Counted from the stretch's first letter, positions 24,197-32,901 are shown. The stretch: DNA of 64,000 nucleotides from Burkholderia sp. BCC1644 (GCF_902833225.1 NZ_CADFEI010000011.1:124001-188000); one strand, 5' to 3'. Notes: a model not told the origin generated them from the sequence alone. Translations and numbers: made by a program.

Positions 24197-24424
24197 GTCC
24201 TTCCAAACCCTTGCCGCACATGGCCTGAAGGGTTCTCCTGCAGTCACTGCCCCTCTTCCAGCAATATCAGTTCTCGAATGTGTGCCACGGCGCATGTCCG
24301 TCGCAAGATCTCCAGATAGATCGCCCACGACGTAAAGTCCGGCGCTTGCTCCATCCGCAACGCACATCCCGCCGCCCTCGCCCAACCACATGCGAACGCC
24401 GGATCGATGCACGCAACGCCTACC

Positions 24425-24757
24425 TCATACCGCCCGCATCATGACGATGAGGATAGGCAAGCACAGCAGGCCATGAAGCACGATCGCGCAATACGCCGGC
24501 ATCGCATTCGCTCCGGCATCGCGGTTTGCATTCAGCAACGCACCGATCGCCCAGACGAGACCGCCGAGCGAGACGATTCCACACAGGACGACAACAGCCA
24601 GCGCGGTACCGATCGCACCGAACCCCGACGCCCCGGCAAAAGCCTCCGGACTATTAAAGATCGAAATGCCGACGATGCCGGCAATCGCGCACTCGGCGAG
24701 CGCGAGCGTCGCCGGGCCGCTACCGATCTTGCGACGCACGGAAGTTGTTTCGCTCAT
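24425..24757 (-). CDS. Small integral membrane protein of unknown function
   Basis: A 110-residue protein starting MSETTSVRRK with GGGGAGAAAA upstream. Three hydrophobic segments are visible (about residues 17-38, 45-72 and 84-106), the middle one Gly/Val-rich. No motif or family is recognised. It sits between the tRNA-Gly and the guanine deaminase-like gene. 24197-24424 shows nothing I can support. Confidence 0.6.
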   Translation of the reverse strand: MSETTSVRRKIGSGPATLALAECAIAGIVGISIFNSPEAFAGASGFGAIGTALAVVVLCGIVSLGGLVWAIGALLNANRDAGANAMPAYCAIVLHGLLCLPILIVMMRAV

Positions 24758-25035
24758 GGCTTTTCTCCCCAAAGGCCATTGGTCGTGGATCATGCCCACC
24801 CGTCATCTCTCACCATCGTTGCCAGTGCAACCCCATGCGGAACATGACGCATCATGGCGGCCGTCATCGCTTCTTGTCGTTCTGGCCGCGAACAATCGAA
24901 ACGAAACGCGCGCTGTCCATTTTCATCGTGTTGCGCACGCGTCTCGCGCATCCGGTCATGCCGGTTGTGCGTCAGCGATTCTACTCAATCGCCCGGCGGC
25001 AGCCCATCGCCCGATCAATCGCGAACCGCCCAACG

Positions 25036-25074
25036 AAAAAAGGACACGCCCTCCCTCATCAGGAAAGCATGTCC
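25036..25074 (-). terminator. Intrinsic terminator of the guanine deaminase-like gene
   Basis: On the minus strand GGACATGC (25074-25067) pairs with GCGTGTCC (25049-25042), with one G-U pair, around a 17-nt loop, followed by six T residues (25041-25036). It lies about 70 bp after the stop of the gene at 25145. The rest of 24758-25144 contains no visible gene. Confidence 0.7.
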
Positions 25075-25144
25075 AAAAACCGGTGCCGGGGAGTGCGCCG
25101 TTAGCGCCAGCACCGATCAACCCTGCGTGGTGCGAGCCCGTCGT

Positions 25145-25612
25145 TCAGCTACCGTGCACCGCTTGCCAGGCCTCATACAGGTCCTGCCCTTCATCGCGCG
25201 CACGGTGATAGACGAGCTTCATCTCGCGCTCTTCCAGCGGACGCGCGATCTCCACATACCCGCGCGCGGCCGACAGGTCGTACGGTTCGCCGTCTTCGTT
25301 CGAGTACGCGTAATACACCTCGCTGACGCCCGCCAGATACATCGCCGACAGGCACATCGAACACGGATACCCGCTCGCATACATCACCGAGCCGCTCAGG
25401 TCCGTGCTGCCGAGCGCCTTGCTCGCGGCACGCACGGCCTGCATCTCGGCATGCGCGCTCGGATCGCACGTCGCCTCCACTTCATTGACCGAACGCGCGA
25501 GCACCTTGCCGTCGCGGACGAGCACGGCGCCGAACGGCCAGGTCTTGCGCGCTCGTACGTTCTCCATCGCGAGGCGGATCGAGTCGACGAGGTAGGTATC
25601 GGTTTGAGACAT
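25145..25612 (-). CDS. guaD: Nucleoside/nucleobase deaminase, guanine deaminase-like
   Basis: A 155-residue cytidine-deaminase-fold enzyme. Zinc ligands and catalytic Glu are in SAHAEMQAV (His/Glu, about residues 53-61) and SGYPCSMCLSAMY (the two Cys, about 80-92). The length, the WPFGAVLV start and the C-terminal YEAWQAVHGS suit small CDA-type guanine deaminases, which form xanthine. The position at the end of a HIUase-permease operon supports purine catabolism. Other substrates (ammeline, adenine derivatives) are possible. Start at 25612 (MSQTDTYL). Confidence 0.85.
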   Translation of the reverse strand: MSQTDTYLVDSIRLAMENVRARKTWPFGAVLVRDGKVLARSVNEVEATCDPSAHAEMQAVRAASKALGSTDLSGSVMYASGYPCSMCLSAMYLAGVSEVYYAYSNEDGEPYDLSAARGYVEIARPLEEREMKLVYHRARDEGQDLYEAWQAVHGS

Positions 25613-25635
25613 GGCACTTCTCCATTCAGGTGAAA

Positions 25636-25971
25636 TCAACTGCCGCGGTACGTCGAGAAAGACCACGGCGAGCAGAGCAGCGGCACGTGATAGTGCTGTG
25701 CCGGATCGAATACGGTGAAGCGAACCGGCACGACGTCGGACAGCGCACTCGCGTCCTTGAAATGCGCACCGATCGAGAAGCGCAGCTCGAACTGCCCGGC
25801 GCGCGCCGCTTCGCTGCGCAGCATCGGCGCGTCGGTGCGTCCGTCGGCGTTGCTGACCGTGCGGTTCAGCAATCTGGGCGGCGTGACGCCGAGGTCATAG
25901 AGTTCGATCGGTACGCCGCCGATCGGCTTGCCGGTCGTCAGGTCGAGAACATGGGTGCTGATGCCAGCCAT
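25636..25971 (-). CDS. 5-hydroxyisourate hydrolase (cytosolic)
   Basis: A 111-residue transthyretin-related protein. It starts MAGISTHVLDLTTGKPIGGVPIELY with the catalytic His7, has an Arg-containing NADGRTDAPML segment, HYHVPLL, and ends in the diagnostic YRGS. It opens 5-hydroxyisourate to OHCU, the step after urate oxidation. It starts 47 bp after the stop of an exported paralogue, in the same operon. Upstream extensions of the frame are non-coding. Confidence 0.93.
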   Translation of the reverse strand: MAGISTHVLDLTTGKPIGGVPIELYDLGVTPPRLLNRTVSNADGRTDAPMLRSEAARAGQFELRFSIGAHFKDASALSDVVPVRFTVFDPAQHYHVPLLCSPWSFSTYRGS

Positions 25972-26017
25972 TCGCTTGCTCCAATTCTGGTCGAGGGATC
26001 CGGAAAGAACCTGCCGC

Positions 26018-26539
26018 TCAGCTGCCGCGGTAGTACGTGTAGTTCCACGGCCCGAACTGCACGGGCAGGTGCAGCCGTTCCGATGCATCGGTGACGCGGA
26101 AGCGGATCGGCACCTGCGACAGGAACGACGGCGACGGCAGCCGCGCGCCCTTCATCCGGAAGTAATCGTCGACCTGCATCAGCAGCTCGTAGTCGCCCGC
26201 GACGTACGTGTCGCCGATCAGCAGCGGCTCGTCGGTCCGCCCGTTCCGGTTGATGACCGCCTTGCGAATCGGCACGGTCTCGCCTTTCTCGATCCGCGAA
26301 AACTCGACGTGCATGCCGGCCGCAGGCGCACCGTGATAGGTATCGAGCAGGTGAATGGTCAGGCGCGGGCTCGCGCCGTGCTGCGAGATCGGATCGGCCG
26401 CCTGCGCGGGCTTCAGCGCATCGCCCTGCGCCGCCGACGGCGTCGCGGCCTGTGCGCGGCCAGCGAGCAGCATGCCGCCGGCCGCAGCCATCGATGCCAT
26501 CACGAATTGCCGGCGCTCACGTTTGATGAATTCGCTCAT
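26018..26539 (-). CDS. Exported 5-hydroxyisourate hydrolase-like protein
   Basis: A 173-residue transthyretin-like protein with an N-terminal export signal: ERRQF, a hydrophobic run and GRAQA, cut near residue 31. The twin Arg makes Tat export possible. The mature domain (from about residue 58) has LTIHLLDTYHGAPAAGMHVEF, NRNGRTDEPLL, LHLPVQFGPWNYTYYRGS. The catalytic His, Arg, His and YRGS elements are retained, so activity is plausible in the periplasm. It lies directly after the MFS gene and before the cytosolic HIUase. Confidence 0.88.
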   Translation of the reverse strand: MSEFIKRERRQFVMASMAAAGGMLLAGRAQAATPSAAQGDALKPAQAADPISQHGASPRLTIHLLDTYHGAPAAGMHVEFSRIEKGETVPIRKAVINRNGRTDEPLLIGDTYVAGDYELLMQVDDYFRMKGARLPSPSFLSQVPIRFRVTDASERLHLPVQFGPWNYTYYRGS

Positions 26540-26541
26540 GA

Positions 26542-27882
26542 TCAGGACTCCTTCGACTTGCGTGCATGCGCGATGCCGGTCACGACCAGCACGGCCGCCA
26601 TCAGCTCGATCGCGGCGACGAGGTAAAGGCCCGGCGCGAGGCTGCCGGTCGCGCTCTTGACGAGCCCGAGCACATACGGCGCACCGAAGCCGGCCAGATT
26701 CGACACCGAATTGATCAGCGCGACGCCGATCGCGGCGGCGCTGCCGGCCAGATACAGGTTCGGCAACTGCCAGAAGACAGGGATCGCGCTCATCGTGCCG
26801 GCCAGCGCGACGATCATCGCGGCGATCGTGAACGCGGGCGCCACGCCCGGCATCCCGAGCAGCACGGCCATCACCGCCATCGCCAGCGCACCGCAACCGG
26901 CCGGTATCGCGAAGTGCCAGCGCACTTCCTTGTTCCGGTCGGAACGCGCACCGTTCAGGATCATCCCCGCAGCACCGAACACGTACGCGAGCGCGGCGAT
27001 CCAGCCGATCACCACCGTCGCGCCGAAGCCCGAGTCGCGGATGATCGTTGGAATCCAGAACGTCAGCGCGGAGTTCGCGCACAGCAGGCAGAAGAAGATC
27101 GCGATCAGCAGCCACACCTTCGGATTGCGGAACAGCGTGCGCCAGTCGTGGCCGCGCTCGCCGAGTTCGCGCTTGTCCGCGTCCAGCACGTTGCGCACGA
27201 CCTGCTGCTCGGCAACGGACAGCCACGTCGCCTGCTCCGGCCGATCGGTCATGTAGAAGTACGCAACGATCCCGGCCAGCACCGACGGGATGCCCTCGAT
27301 GACGAACAGCCATTGCCAGCCGTGGAAGCCGTGCGAACCGTCGAGCGACGTCATGATGCTGCCGGCGAGCGGGCCGCCGAGCACGCCGGCGATCGCCGAC
27401 GCCGACATGAACGTGCCGAACGCCTTCGCGCGCCGCGAGCTCGGATACCAGTAGGTCAGGTACAGGATGATGCCGGGATAGAAGCCGGCTTCGAATGCGC
27501 CGAGCAGGAAGCGCAGCAGATAGAACTGCGTCGGCGTCTTCACGAACGACTGCAGGATGCAGATGATCCCCCAGCCGATCGTGATGCGCATGATGGTCTT
27601 CTTCGCGCCGATCTTCTGCAGCAGCGCGTTCGACGGCACCTCGAAGAAGAAGTAGCCGAGAAAGAAGATGCCGGCGCCGAGCCCGTAGACGGCCTCGCTG
27701 AACTTGAGCGTATCGAGCATCTGCAGCTTCGCGAAACCGATGTTCACGCGGTCCAGCCACGCGAGCACCCACAGTGCGCTGAGAAACGGCAGAAGACGCC
27801 ACGACACCTTGCGATAGACGCGCTCTTCAAGCGTCGGCTCGACCGACGAATAGACTGACGAATGCTGTTCTGTGACAGACAC
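26542..27882 (-). CDS. MFS transporter, anion:cation symporter family
   Basis: A 446-residue, 12-helix permease of the ACS group (relatives import phthalate, tartrate, allantoate or hexuronates). Signatures: WVLAWLDRVNIGFAKLQML in helix 1, FLGAFEAGFYPGIILYLTYWYPSSRRAKAFG, and a long central loop with WRTLFRNPKVWLL. Translation starts at GTG 27882 behind AGGAG. It is the first gene of a minus-strand operon with two HIUases and a deaminase, so a ureide or purine is the likely substrate. The divergent LysR gene probably controls it. Confidence 0.9.
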   Translation of the reverse strand: MSVTEQHSSVYSSVEPTLEERVYRKVSWRLLPFLSALWVLAWLDRVNIGFAKLQMLDTLKFSEAVYGLGAGIFFLGYFFFEVPSNALLQKIGAKKTIMRITIGWGIICILQSFVKTPTQFYLLRFLLGAFEAGFYPGIILYLTYWYPSSRRAKAFGTFMSASAIAGVLGGPLAGSIMTSLDGSHGFHGWQWLFVIEGIPSVLAGIVAYFYMTDRPEQATWLSVAEQQVVRNVLDADKRELGERGHDWRTLFRNPKVWLLIAIFFCLLCANSALTFWIPTIIRDSGFGATVVIGWIAALAYVFGAAGMILNGARSDRNKEVRWHFAIPAGCGALAMAVMAVLLGMPGVAPAFTIAAMIVALAGTMSAIPVFWQLPNLYLAGSAAAIGVALINSVSNLAGFGAPYVLGLVKSATGSLAPGLYLVAAIELMAAVLVVTGIAHARKSKES

Positions 27883-28050
27883 AGGTGTCTCCTGTAATGA
27901 CTCGGCCGTCCTGGGCCGGCGACGCGACCGCCCGTCTCGCCGCCGCACTGCGCGGCGATCCGGTCGGGCCTCGGCGGCCTGCAAGGCCGTGATCTTGTTG
28001 TGAAGCCCGACCATATCGCAGGGGTCCGGCAGCAGACAGGTTCGGGTTGT

Positions 28051-28063
28051 TATAGGCCCCATA
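28051..28063. promoter_or_regulatory. LysR-type T-N11-A site candidate
   Basis: TATAGGCCCCATA is a near-palindrome with T and A 11 bases apart, the minimal LysR binding consensus. It lies in the 378-bp divergent region between the permease (27882) and the LysR gene (28261), about 170 bp from one and 200 bp from the other. Nothing else in this spacer stands out. Confidence 0.4.
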
Positions 28064-28260
28064 GCAAACCGCGCTGCAGGCCGCCCCGTACCGCTTCGCG
28101 GGGTGTCGCCCGTCAAGCGTGGCGGCCGTTTCAGCAGCATCGACGCCGATCTCGCCCGTCTCCCGATTGCCGGGCAGGCGCTCCGTGACGTACCTCGAAC
28201 CGTTGACGCCGTTCGGCACTCGACGGCAAAGTGGAGCCGGTCAACGAACCCGAAACCACC

Positions 28261-29199
28261 ATGCGCAACGACGATCCGCTGGACACCTACCTGCTTCGCG
28301 TGCTGTGTACGCTGGTCGAGGAACGCAGCGTGTCGCGCACGGCGATCCGGCTGAACCAGTCGCAGCCCGCGCTCAGCAGCGCGCTGAAACGCCTGCGCAA
28401 GCTGTTCGACGATCCGCTGCTCACGCGCGAAAAGAACGAGATGGTGCCGACCGAGCGCGCACTGCAGCTCACGCAGGACGCGCGCGTCGCGCTCAATGCA
28501 CTCGACAAGATGTTCAGCGCCGACGACGCATTCGATCCGCAGCGCTCCGACCGCACGTTCACGATCGCGATGCCCGACTACCTCGCGCCGCCGTTCTTCG
28601 CGGACCTGGCGCGGCGGTTCCGCCAGCACGCGCCGAATTCGAAGCTCGTCACGCTGCCGATGGGCGCCGAATACGACTACGAGAAGGCGCTGGCCGAAGG
28701 CCAGGTCGACGTCGTGATCGGCAACTGGCCGACGCCGCCCGAGCACCTGCACATGAACGTGCTGCTCGAGGACGAAATCGTGTGCCTGATGTCGAAGGAC
28801 AATCCGCTCGCGAAACCCGGCAAGCTGACGGCGGAAAGCTATATCGATGCGTCGCACCTGGTGCCGCTGCCCTACTCGAGCTCGCAGCGCGGTGTCGTGG
28901 AGAGTTCGCTCGCGACGTTGCGCCTGAGCCGCGGCCGGCAGATGTCTTGCCCGTACTTCAGTCTCGCGCCGTACCTCGTCAGCGAATCCGACCTGATCCT
29001 GACGACCGCGCGGCATTTCGCGGCCTACTACGCACGCCGCCTGCCGCTGCTGATCCGCCCGGCACCCTTCAACTTTCCGCTGATGCGCTTCTATGTGCTT
29101 TGGCATCCGAACAAGCATCGCTCGAAGGCGCATGCGTGGCTGCGCGGACTGTTGTCGGACAGCGGCGAGCGGCTGACGTCGATTGCCGGCGCCGCATGA
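28261..29199 (+). CDS. LysR-family regulator of the purine catabolism cluster
   Basis: A 312-residue LysR protein. HTH: YLLRVLCTLVEERSVSRTAIRLNQSQPALSSALKRLRKLFDDPLL (about residues 9-53). The ligand domain begins near residue 90 with RTFTIAMPDYLAPPFF. The start at 28261 (MRNDDPLD) is chosen over an ATG at 28231. It is divergent from the permease-HIUase operon and upstream of uraD, so it is the natural candidate regulator of both. The inducer is unknown. Confidence 0.92.
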   Translation: MRNDDPLDTYLLRVLCTLVEERSVSRTAIRLNQSQPALSSALKRLRKLFDDPLLTREKNEMVPTERALQLTQDARVALNALDKMFSADDAFDPQRSDRTFTIAMPDYLAPPFFADLARRFRQHAPNSKLVTLPMGAEYDYEKALAEGQVDVVIGNWPTPPEHLHMNVLLEDEIVCLMSKDNPLAKPGKLTAESYIDASHLVPLPYSSSQRGVVESSLATLRLSRGRQMSCPYFSLAPYLVSESDLILTTARHFAAYYARRLPLLIRPAPFNFPLMRFYVLWHPNKHRSKAHAWLRGLLSDSGERLTSIAGAA

Positions 29200-29348
29200 A
29201 GCGCGCGGCGAAGCGGGCCCGGAACCGCCGACGTGCGGGGCCGATGCCCCGACTGGTATACGGCCAATAGGACTTGCCCACTTCTGGTCGCACCGGCGCG
29301 ATTCCTATACTCGGAACCTCCATTCCCGCTCGAAGGTTCCTACAGACG

Positions 29349-29876
29349 ATGTCCTCGACTTCACTCGACACCACCAAGCTCGCCGCGATCAACGCGATGG
29401 CGAAGGATCAGTTCGTTCAAGCCCTCGGCGACATCTTCGAGCACTCGCCGGACGTTGCCGAAGACGCGTGGGCCGCGCGCCCGTTCGCGTCGGTCGACGC
29501 GCTGCACGACGCGATGATGGCCAGCATCCGCGCGCGCGGCATCGATGCGAAAAAGGCGTTCTTCGATCGCCACCCCGAACTGTCGGCACAGGCCGTGCGC
29601 GGCGGCGGGCTGACGCATGCATCGGTCAGCGAACAGACGAGCGCCGGCCTCGACGCACTGACCGACGACGAGGAAATCCGCCTGCAGCGGATGAACCGCG
29701 CGTACCGCGAGCAGCACGGCTTCCCGTTCATCATCTGCGTGCGCCATTACACGAAAGCCGGCATCTTCTTCGAACTGGAAAGCCGCGTGTCGCGCGAGAC
29801 CGCATTCGAACTCGATTACGCGCTGAACCAGATCAAGGCGATCACGCGCCGCCGGCTCGACCAGCGCGTCGCGTGA
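29349..29876 (+). CDS. uraD: 2-oxo-4-hydroxy-4-carboxy-5-ureidoimidazoline decarboxylase
   Basis: A 175-residue helical OHCU decarboxylase. The FEHSPDVAEDAWAARPF segment (with the active-site His-Ser/Pro-Trp pattern) and the C-terminal GFPFIICVRHYTKAGI are family signatures. It makes (S)-allantoin from the HIUase product. Start at 29349 (MSSTSLDTT). It follows the LysR gene by 149 bp. A strong terminator ends the unit at 29904-29935. Confidence 0.93.
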   Translation: MSSTSLDTTKLAAINAMAKDQFVQALGDIFEHSPDVAEDAWAARPFASVDALHDAMMASIRARGIDAKKAFFDRHPELSAQAVRGGGLTHASVSEQTSAGLDALTDDEEIRLQRMNRAYREQHGFPFIICVRHYTKAGIFFELESRVSRETAFELDYALNQIKAITRRRLDQRVA

Positions 29877-29903
29877 CACGCAACAGATCCGTTCGCTGAA
29901 ACG

Positions 29904-29935
29904 AGGGCCGAAGCGGCATGCGCTTCGGCCCTTTT
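29904..29935 (+). terminator. Intrinsic terminator after uraD
   Basis: AGGGCCGAAGCG (29904-29915) pairs perfectly with CGCTTCGGCCCT (29921-29932) around a 5-nt loop, followed by a T run. It lies 27 bp after the uraD stop. Confidence 0.88.
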
Positions 29936-30004
29936 TCCATATGGCCCCAACCCGAAGCACGTCGACGCCGGGCCAGCGGCAGCGCGGCCACCGCCCACGC
30001 AACC

Positions 30005-30033
30005 TTGCCAGTCGGATCAAACCAGTCCATAAT
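30005..30033 (+). promoter_or_regulatory. Sigma-70-type promoter of a candidate small RNA
   Basis: TTGCCA (30005-30010) and CATAAT (30028-30033) are separated by exactly 17 bp, five of six consensus matches each. The expected start is near 30040. The nearest downstream signal is an intrinsic terminator at 30131-30156, not a start codon. Confidence 0.55.
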
Positions 30034-30039
30034 CCGGCT

Positions 30040-30156
30040 CTTTCCGGTTGGCTGAACGGGAAATCCTTAAGGATCAACGGCTTGACGGCGTATCGCCGCT
30101 CCCGTCGCCACGTTCCGCAACCGCGCGCCAGCCGCCTCGTCGAAGGCGGCTTTTTT
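30040..30156 (+). ncRNA. Candidate small RNA, about 117 nt
   Basis: This non-coding stretch lies between the uraD terminator and trmB and has its own promoter (30005-30033) and terminator (30131-30156). It includes a self-complementary ATCCTTAAGGAT segment and further GC-rich stems. No reading frame with a ribosome site is present. Two successive plus-strand terminators with no gene between them argue for a separate transcript. It could instead be a long leader of trmB controlled by attenuation. No known RNA family is recognised. Confidence 0.45.
30131..30156 (+). terminator. Intrinsic terminator upstream of trmB
   Basis: GCCGCCT (30131-30137) pairs with AGGCGGC (30144-30150) around a 6-nt loop and is followed by six T residues (30151-30156). 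It precedes the trmB start by 65 bp, so it must end an upstream transcript or act as an attenuator. Confidence 0.8.
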
Positions 30157-30221
30157 GTACCGCGCTGGCGCGTCCCGCGCGCCCGATGCCCTCGCCCGCA
30201 ACCGAGCCTTTCTCTGTACCG

Positions 30222-30989
30222 ATGATGCACGACGATCCGAACGAAGCCGGCCTGCCGCCGCACGACGACGCCATTACCGACGAAGCCGCCGAAGGCGCCG
30301 ACGCAGTCAACCCGCTGCACCACCGCCGCATCCGCAGCTTCGTGACACGCGCCGGCCGCGTGTCGACCGGCCAGCGCCGTGCGCTTGACGACCTCGGCCC
30401 GCGCTTCGTCGTCCCGTATGCGCCGGAACTGCCCGACTGGGATGACGTGTTCGGCCGCAGCGCGCCGCGCATCCTCGAGATCGGTTTCGGCATGGGCGCG
30501 TCGACCGCGGAAATCGCCACGCACCGCCCGGGCGACGACTTCCTCGGCGTCGAAGTGCACGAGCCGGGCGTCGGCGCGCTGCTGAAGCTGATCGGCGAGC
30601 AGGATCTGCCGAACATCCGCATCATCCAGCACGACGCGGTCGAAGTGCTCGAGCACATGCTCGCGCCGGAAAGCCTCGACGGCGTGCACATCTTCTTCCC
30701 CGATCCGTGGCACAAGGCGCGCCACCACAAGCGCCGGTTGATCCAGCCGCCGCTCGTCGCGCATCTCGCGTCGCGCCTGAAGCCGGGCGCGTACATCCAC
30801 TGCGCGACCGACTGGCAGAACTACGCCGAACAGATGCTGGAAGTGCTCGGCGCGGAGCCGACGCTCGAGAACACGGCCGCCGACTACGCACCGCGCCCCG
30901 ACTACCGCCCGGTGACGAAGTTCGAACGGCGCGGGCTGCGGCTCGGCCACGGCGTGTGGGACCTGGTGTTCCGCAAGCGCGCAGGCTGA
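30222..30989 (+). CDS. trmB: tRNA (guanine-N7)-methyltransferase
   Basis: A 255-residue Rossmann methyltransferase that makes m7G46 in tRNA. Motifs: RPSILEIGFGMGASTAEIA-type SAM site (read here as RILEIGFGMGAS), FLGVEVHEPGVG, and the family block DPWHKARHHKRRLIQ followed by TDWQNYAEQML and TKFERRG. The N-terminal 45 residues are acidic and probably disordered. The start at 30222 (MMHDD) fits relatives; ATG 30186 is possible. Ribosome-binding signals are weak for either. A terminator follows at 31014. Confidence 0.93.
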   Translation: MMHDDPNEAGLPPHDDAITDEAAEGADAVNPLHHRRIRSFVTRAGRVSTGQRRALDDLGPRFVVPYAPELPDWDDVFGRSAPRILEIGFGMGASTAEIATHRPGDDFLGVEVHEPGVGALLKLIGEQDLPNIRIIQHDAVEVLEHMLAPESLDGVHIFFPDPWHKARHHKRRLIQPPLVAHLASRLKPGAYIHCATDWQNYAEQMLEVLGAEPTLENTAADYAPRPDYRPVTKFERRGLRLGHGVWDLVFRKRAG

Positions 30990-31013
30990 ACGACTCGCCG
31001 CTGCCCCGAATGG

Positions 31014-31053
31014 AAAAAGGCCCGACCGGCATCTGCCGATCGGGCCTTTTTTT
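31014..31053. terminator. Bidirectional terminator between trmB and uppP
   Basis: GGCCCGA (31019-31025) pairs with TCGGGCC (31040-31046), extended by an A run on the left and a T run on the right, so it works for both convergent genes. Confidence 0.85.
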
Positions 31054-31083
31054 ATCGGTGGCGCATCGGCCGCCGTATCGGCA

Positions 31084-31914
31084 TCACGCCCAGTTGAGCC
31101 AGCCGCTGTAACCGACCAGCAGCACGAACAGCCCGAACGCGATCCGGTACCACGCGAACACCGTGAAATCGTGCGTCGCGACGTAGCGCAGGAGCCAGCG
31201 CACGCACACGAACGCGCTGACGAACGCCGCGACGAGCCCGAGCGCGAACAGGCCGAGCGAATCGACGGTGAACGCCTGCCAGTCCTTCACGGTTTCATAG
31301 AGCGTCGCGCCGAAGATGATCGGGATCGCGAGAAAGAACGAGAATTCGGTGGCCACACGCCGGTCGAGACCGAACAGCATCCCGCCGATGATCGTCGAGC
31401 CCGAGCGCGACATGCCAGGCACCAGCGCGAAGCACTGCGCAAGGCCGACCTTCAACGCATCGAGCGGCGTCAGCGCATCGACCGACAGCACGCGCGGCGG
31501 CTCGCTGCGTTCGCGTTGCCGCGCCTCGGCCCACAGGATGATCGCACCGCCCACGACCAGCGCGAACGCGACGGGCACCGGCGAGAACAGCACGGCCTTG
31601 ATCTTCTTCTCGAACAGGAGGCCGAGCGCGATCGCGGGAATCGTCGCGATCACGACGTTCAGCGTGAAGCGCCGCGCGTCGGGCCGGCTCGGCAGCCCGG
31701 ACACGATGGACGCGATCCGTTGCCGGTATTCCCAGCAGACCGCGAGAATCGCGCCGAACTGGATCACGACGTCGAAGGTTTTCGCGTGCGAATCGTTGAA
31801 ATTCAGGAAGCTGCCCGCGACGATCAGGTGACCGGTGCTCGACACCGGCAGGAATTCCGTCAGCCCCTCGACGACGCCGAGGATCAATGCCTTGCAGATC
31901 AGGATCCAGTCCAT
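31084..31914 (-). CDS. uppP: Undecaprenyl-diphosphate phosphatase UppP/BacA
   Basis: A 276-residue, multi-helix membrane enzyme that recycles undecaprenyl diphosphate for peptidoglycan and O-antigen assembly and gives bacitracin tolerance. Active-site segments: GVVEGLTEFLPVSSTGHLIV (about residues 12-31) and PGMSRSGSTIIGGMLFGL (about 164-181), both intact. Start at 31914 (MDWILICKA). It is a single gene on the minus strand. Confidence 0.95.
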   Translation of the reverse strand: MDWILICKALILGVVEGLTEFLPVSSTGHLIVAGSFLNFNDSHAKTFDVVIQFGAILAVCWEYRQRIASIVSGLPSRPDARRFTLNVVIATIPAIALGLLFEKKIKAVLFSPVPVAFALVVGGAIILWAEARQRERSEPPRVLSVDALTPLDALKVGLAQCFALVPGMSRSGSTIIGGMLFGLDRRVATEFSFFLAIPIIFGATLYETVKDWQAFTVDSLGLFALGLVAAFVSAFVCVRWLLRYVATHDFTVFAWYRIAFGLFVLLVGYSGWLNWA

Positions 31915-31993
31915 CCGTGGCCCAACTCCGAAATGGTCGAAAGAAAGGGCCACTCTTCCACGCGCGGCCCGCCCGGCCACGCGCGGTCCGTCG

Positions 31994-32575
31994 TCACTTT
32001 TCGACGATCGCCACGCGTATGCCGTTTGTAAGAATCGTAATTGTACCGGGTTCGTAGTTCACCCCGGCAAATTGCAGCTGTTCGGGCTTGAACGTGTAGA
32101 TCGGATAGTTGGTCAGCAACTGCGTCGCGAGCAGGCCGGCGGCCGCGCCGACCTGCTGCGCATACATCTGCGCGTCGCCGTCGAGCACGAGGCTGTCGAC
32201 GGCCGGCGCCTTCAGCACGACCGAGCGGCTCGGCGCGTCGTACGCGAGCTGGCCCGACACGGTGAACTTGCCGCTGACGGGCGCGCGCAAAAACGGGCTC
32301 GCGAAATGCGCGTCGAGCTGCACCGCGACGCGGTTCTGGTCGGGCAGCAGGTTGACGGCCGGGTTCGCGAGCGACACGTCGACGACCTGCGCGACCGTCT
32401 TCTGGTACGGGAACTTGCGGCCGACGGCCTTCTGCACGTCGCCGCGCGAGAACGTGTAGTGATCGGGGATGAACGGGAACGTCGACGCGCAGGCAGCGAG
32501 CGAGATGCACACGCCGACGGCGCCGATGGATACGGCAAGGAAACGGCGCCGGCTGGGCGCGCGAGGTGCGGTCAT
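31994..32575 (-). CDS. DUF1439 lipoprotein
   Basis: A 193-residue protein with a lipoprotein signal: SRRRFLAVSIGAVGVCISLAACAS, lipobox LAAC, Cys about residue 29. The mature part matches DUF1439 proteins (YTFSRGDVQKAVGRKFPYQKTVAQVVDVSLANPAVNLLPDQNRVAV), which resemble lipid- or hydrophobic-ligand-binding folds. Function is unknown. The start overlaps the stop of the YkgJ gene by four bases (ATGA), so they are coupled. Confidence 0.85.
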   Translation of the reverse strand: MTAPRAPSRRRFLAVSIGAVGVCISLAACASTFPFIPDHYTFSRGDVQKAVGRKFPYQKTVAQVVDVSLANPAVNLLPDQNRVAVQLDAHFASPFLRAPVSGKFTVSGQLAYDAPSRSVVLKAPAVDSLVLDGDAQMYAQQVGAAAGLLATQLLTNYPIYTFKPEQLQFAGVNYEPGTITILTNGIRVAIVEK

Positions 32576-32901
32576 GCTGAACTCTCTCCTGTATGCGACG
32601 ACGGCTGCGTCGCGGCCTCGAGGCGCGTGAGCCACGCGAGCGCGTCGTCGCGCGACGCGCCGCACATGTCGGCGGACGGCTGCAGCCCGGAACAGCACGC
32701 GGGGCGCTCGGGCCGGCCGAAGATCATGCAGCGCAGGTCGCCGCCGAGCTGCACGCAGCGCACGCCGGCCGGCTTGCCGCCGGGCATGCCCGGAATCGGG
32801 CTGGAAATCGACGGCGCGATGCAGCACGCGCCGCAACCCTCGCGGCACGCATGCGGCGGGACATCGGCGGGCGCCAGGCGGACAGGCAATTCGACGGACA
32901 C
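32572..32901 (-). CDS. YkgJ-family cysteine cluster protein
   Basis: A 109-residue protein starting at GTG 32901 (VSVELPVRL). The CREGCGACC segment and later Cys residues (VRCVQ, LRCMIF, PACCSG, MCGAS) match the YkgJ pattern, proposed to bind zinc or an Fe-S cluster. Function is unknown. It is translationally coupled to the DUF1439 lipoprotein gene and divergent from hemN. Confidence 0.82.
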   Translation of the reverse strand: MSVELPVRLAPADVPPHACREGCGACCIAPSISSPIPGMPGGKPAGVRCVQLGGDLRCMIFGRPERPACCSGLQPSADMCGASRDDALAWLTRLEAATQPSSHTGESSA

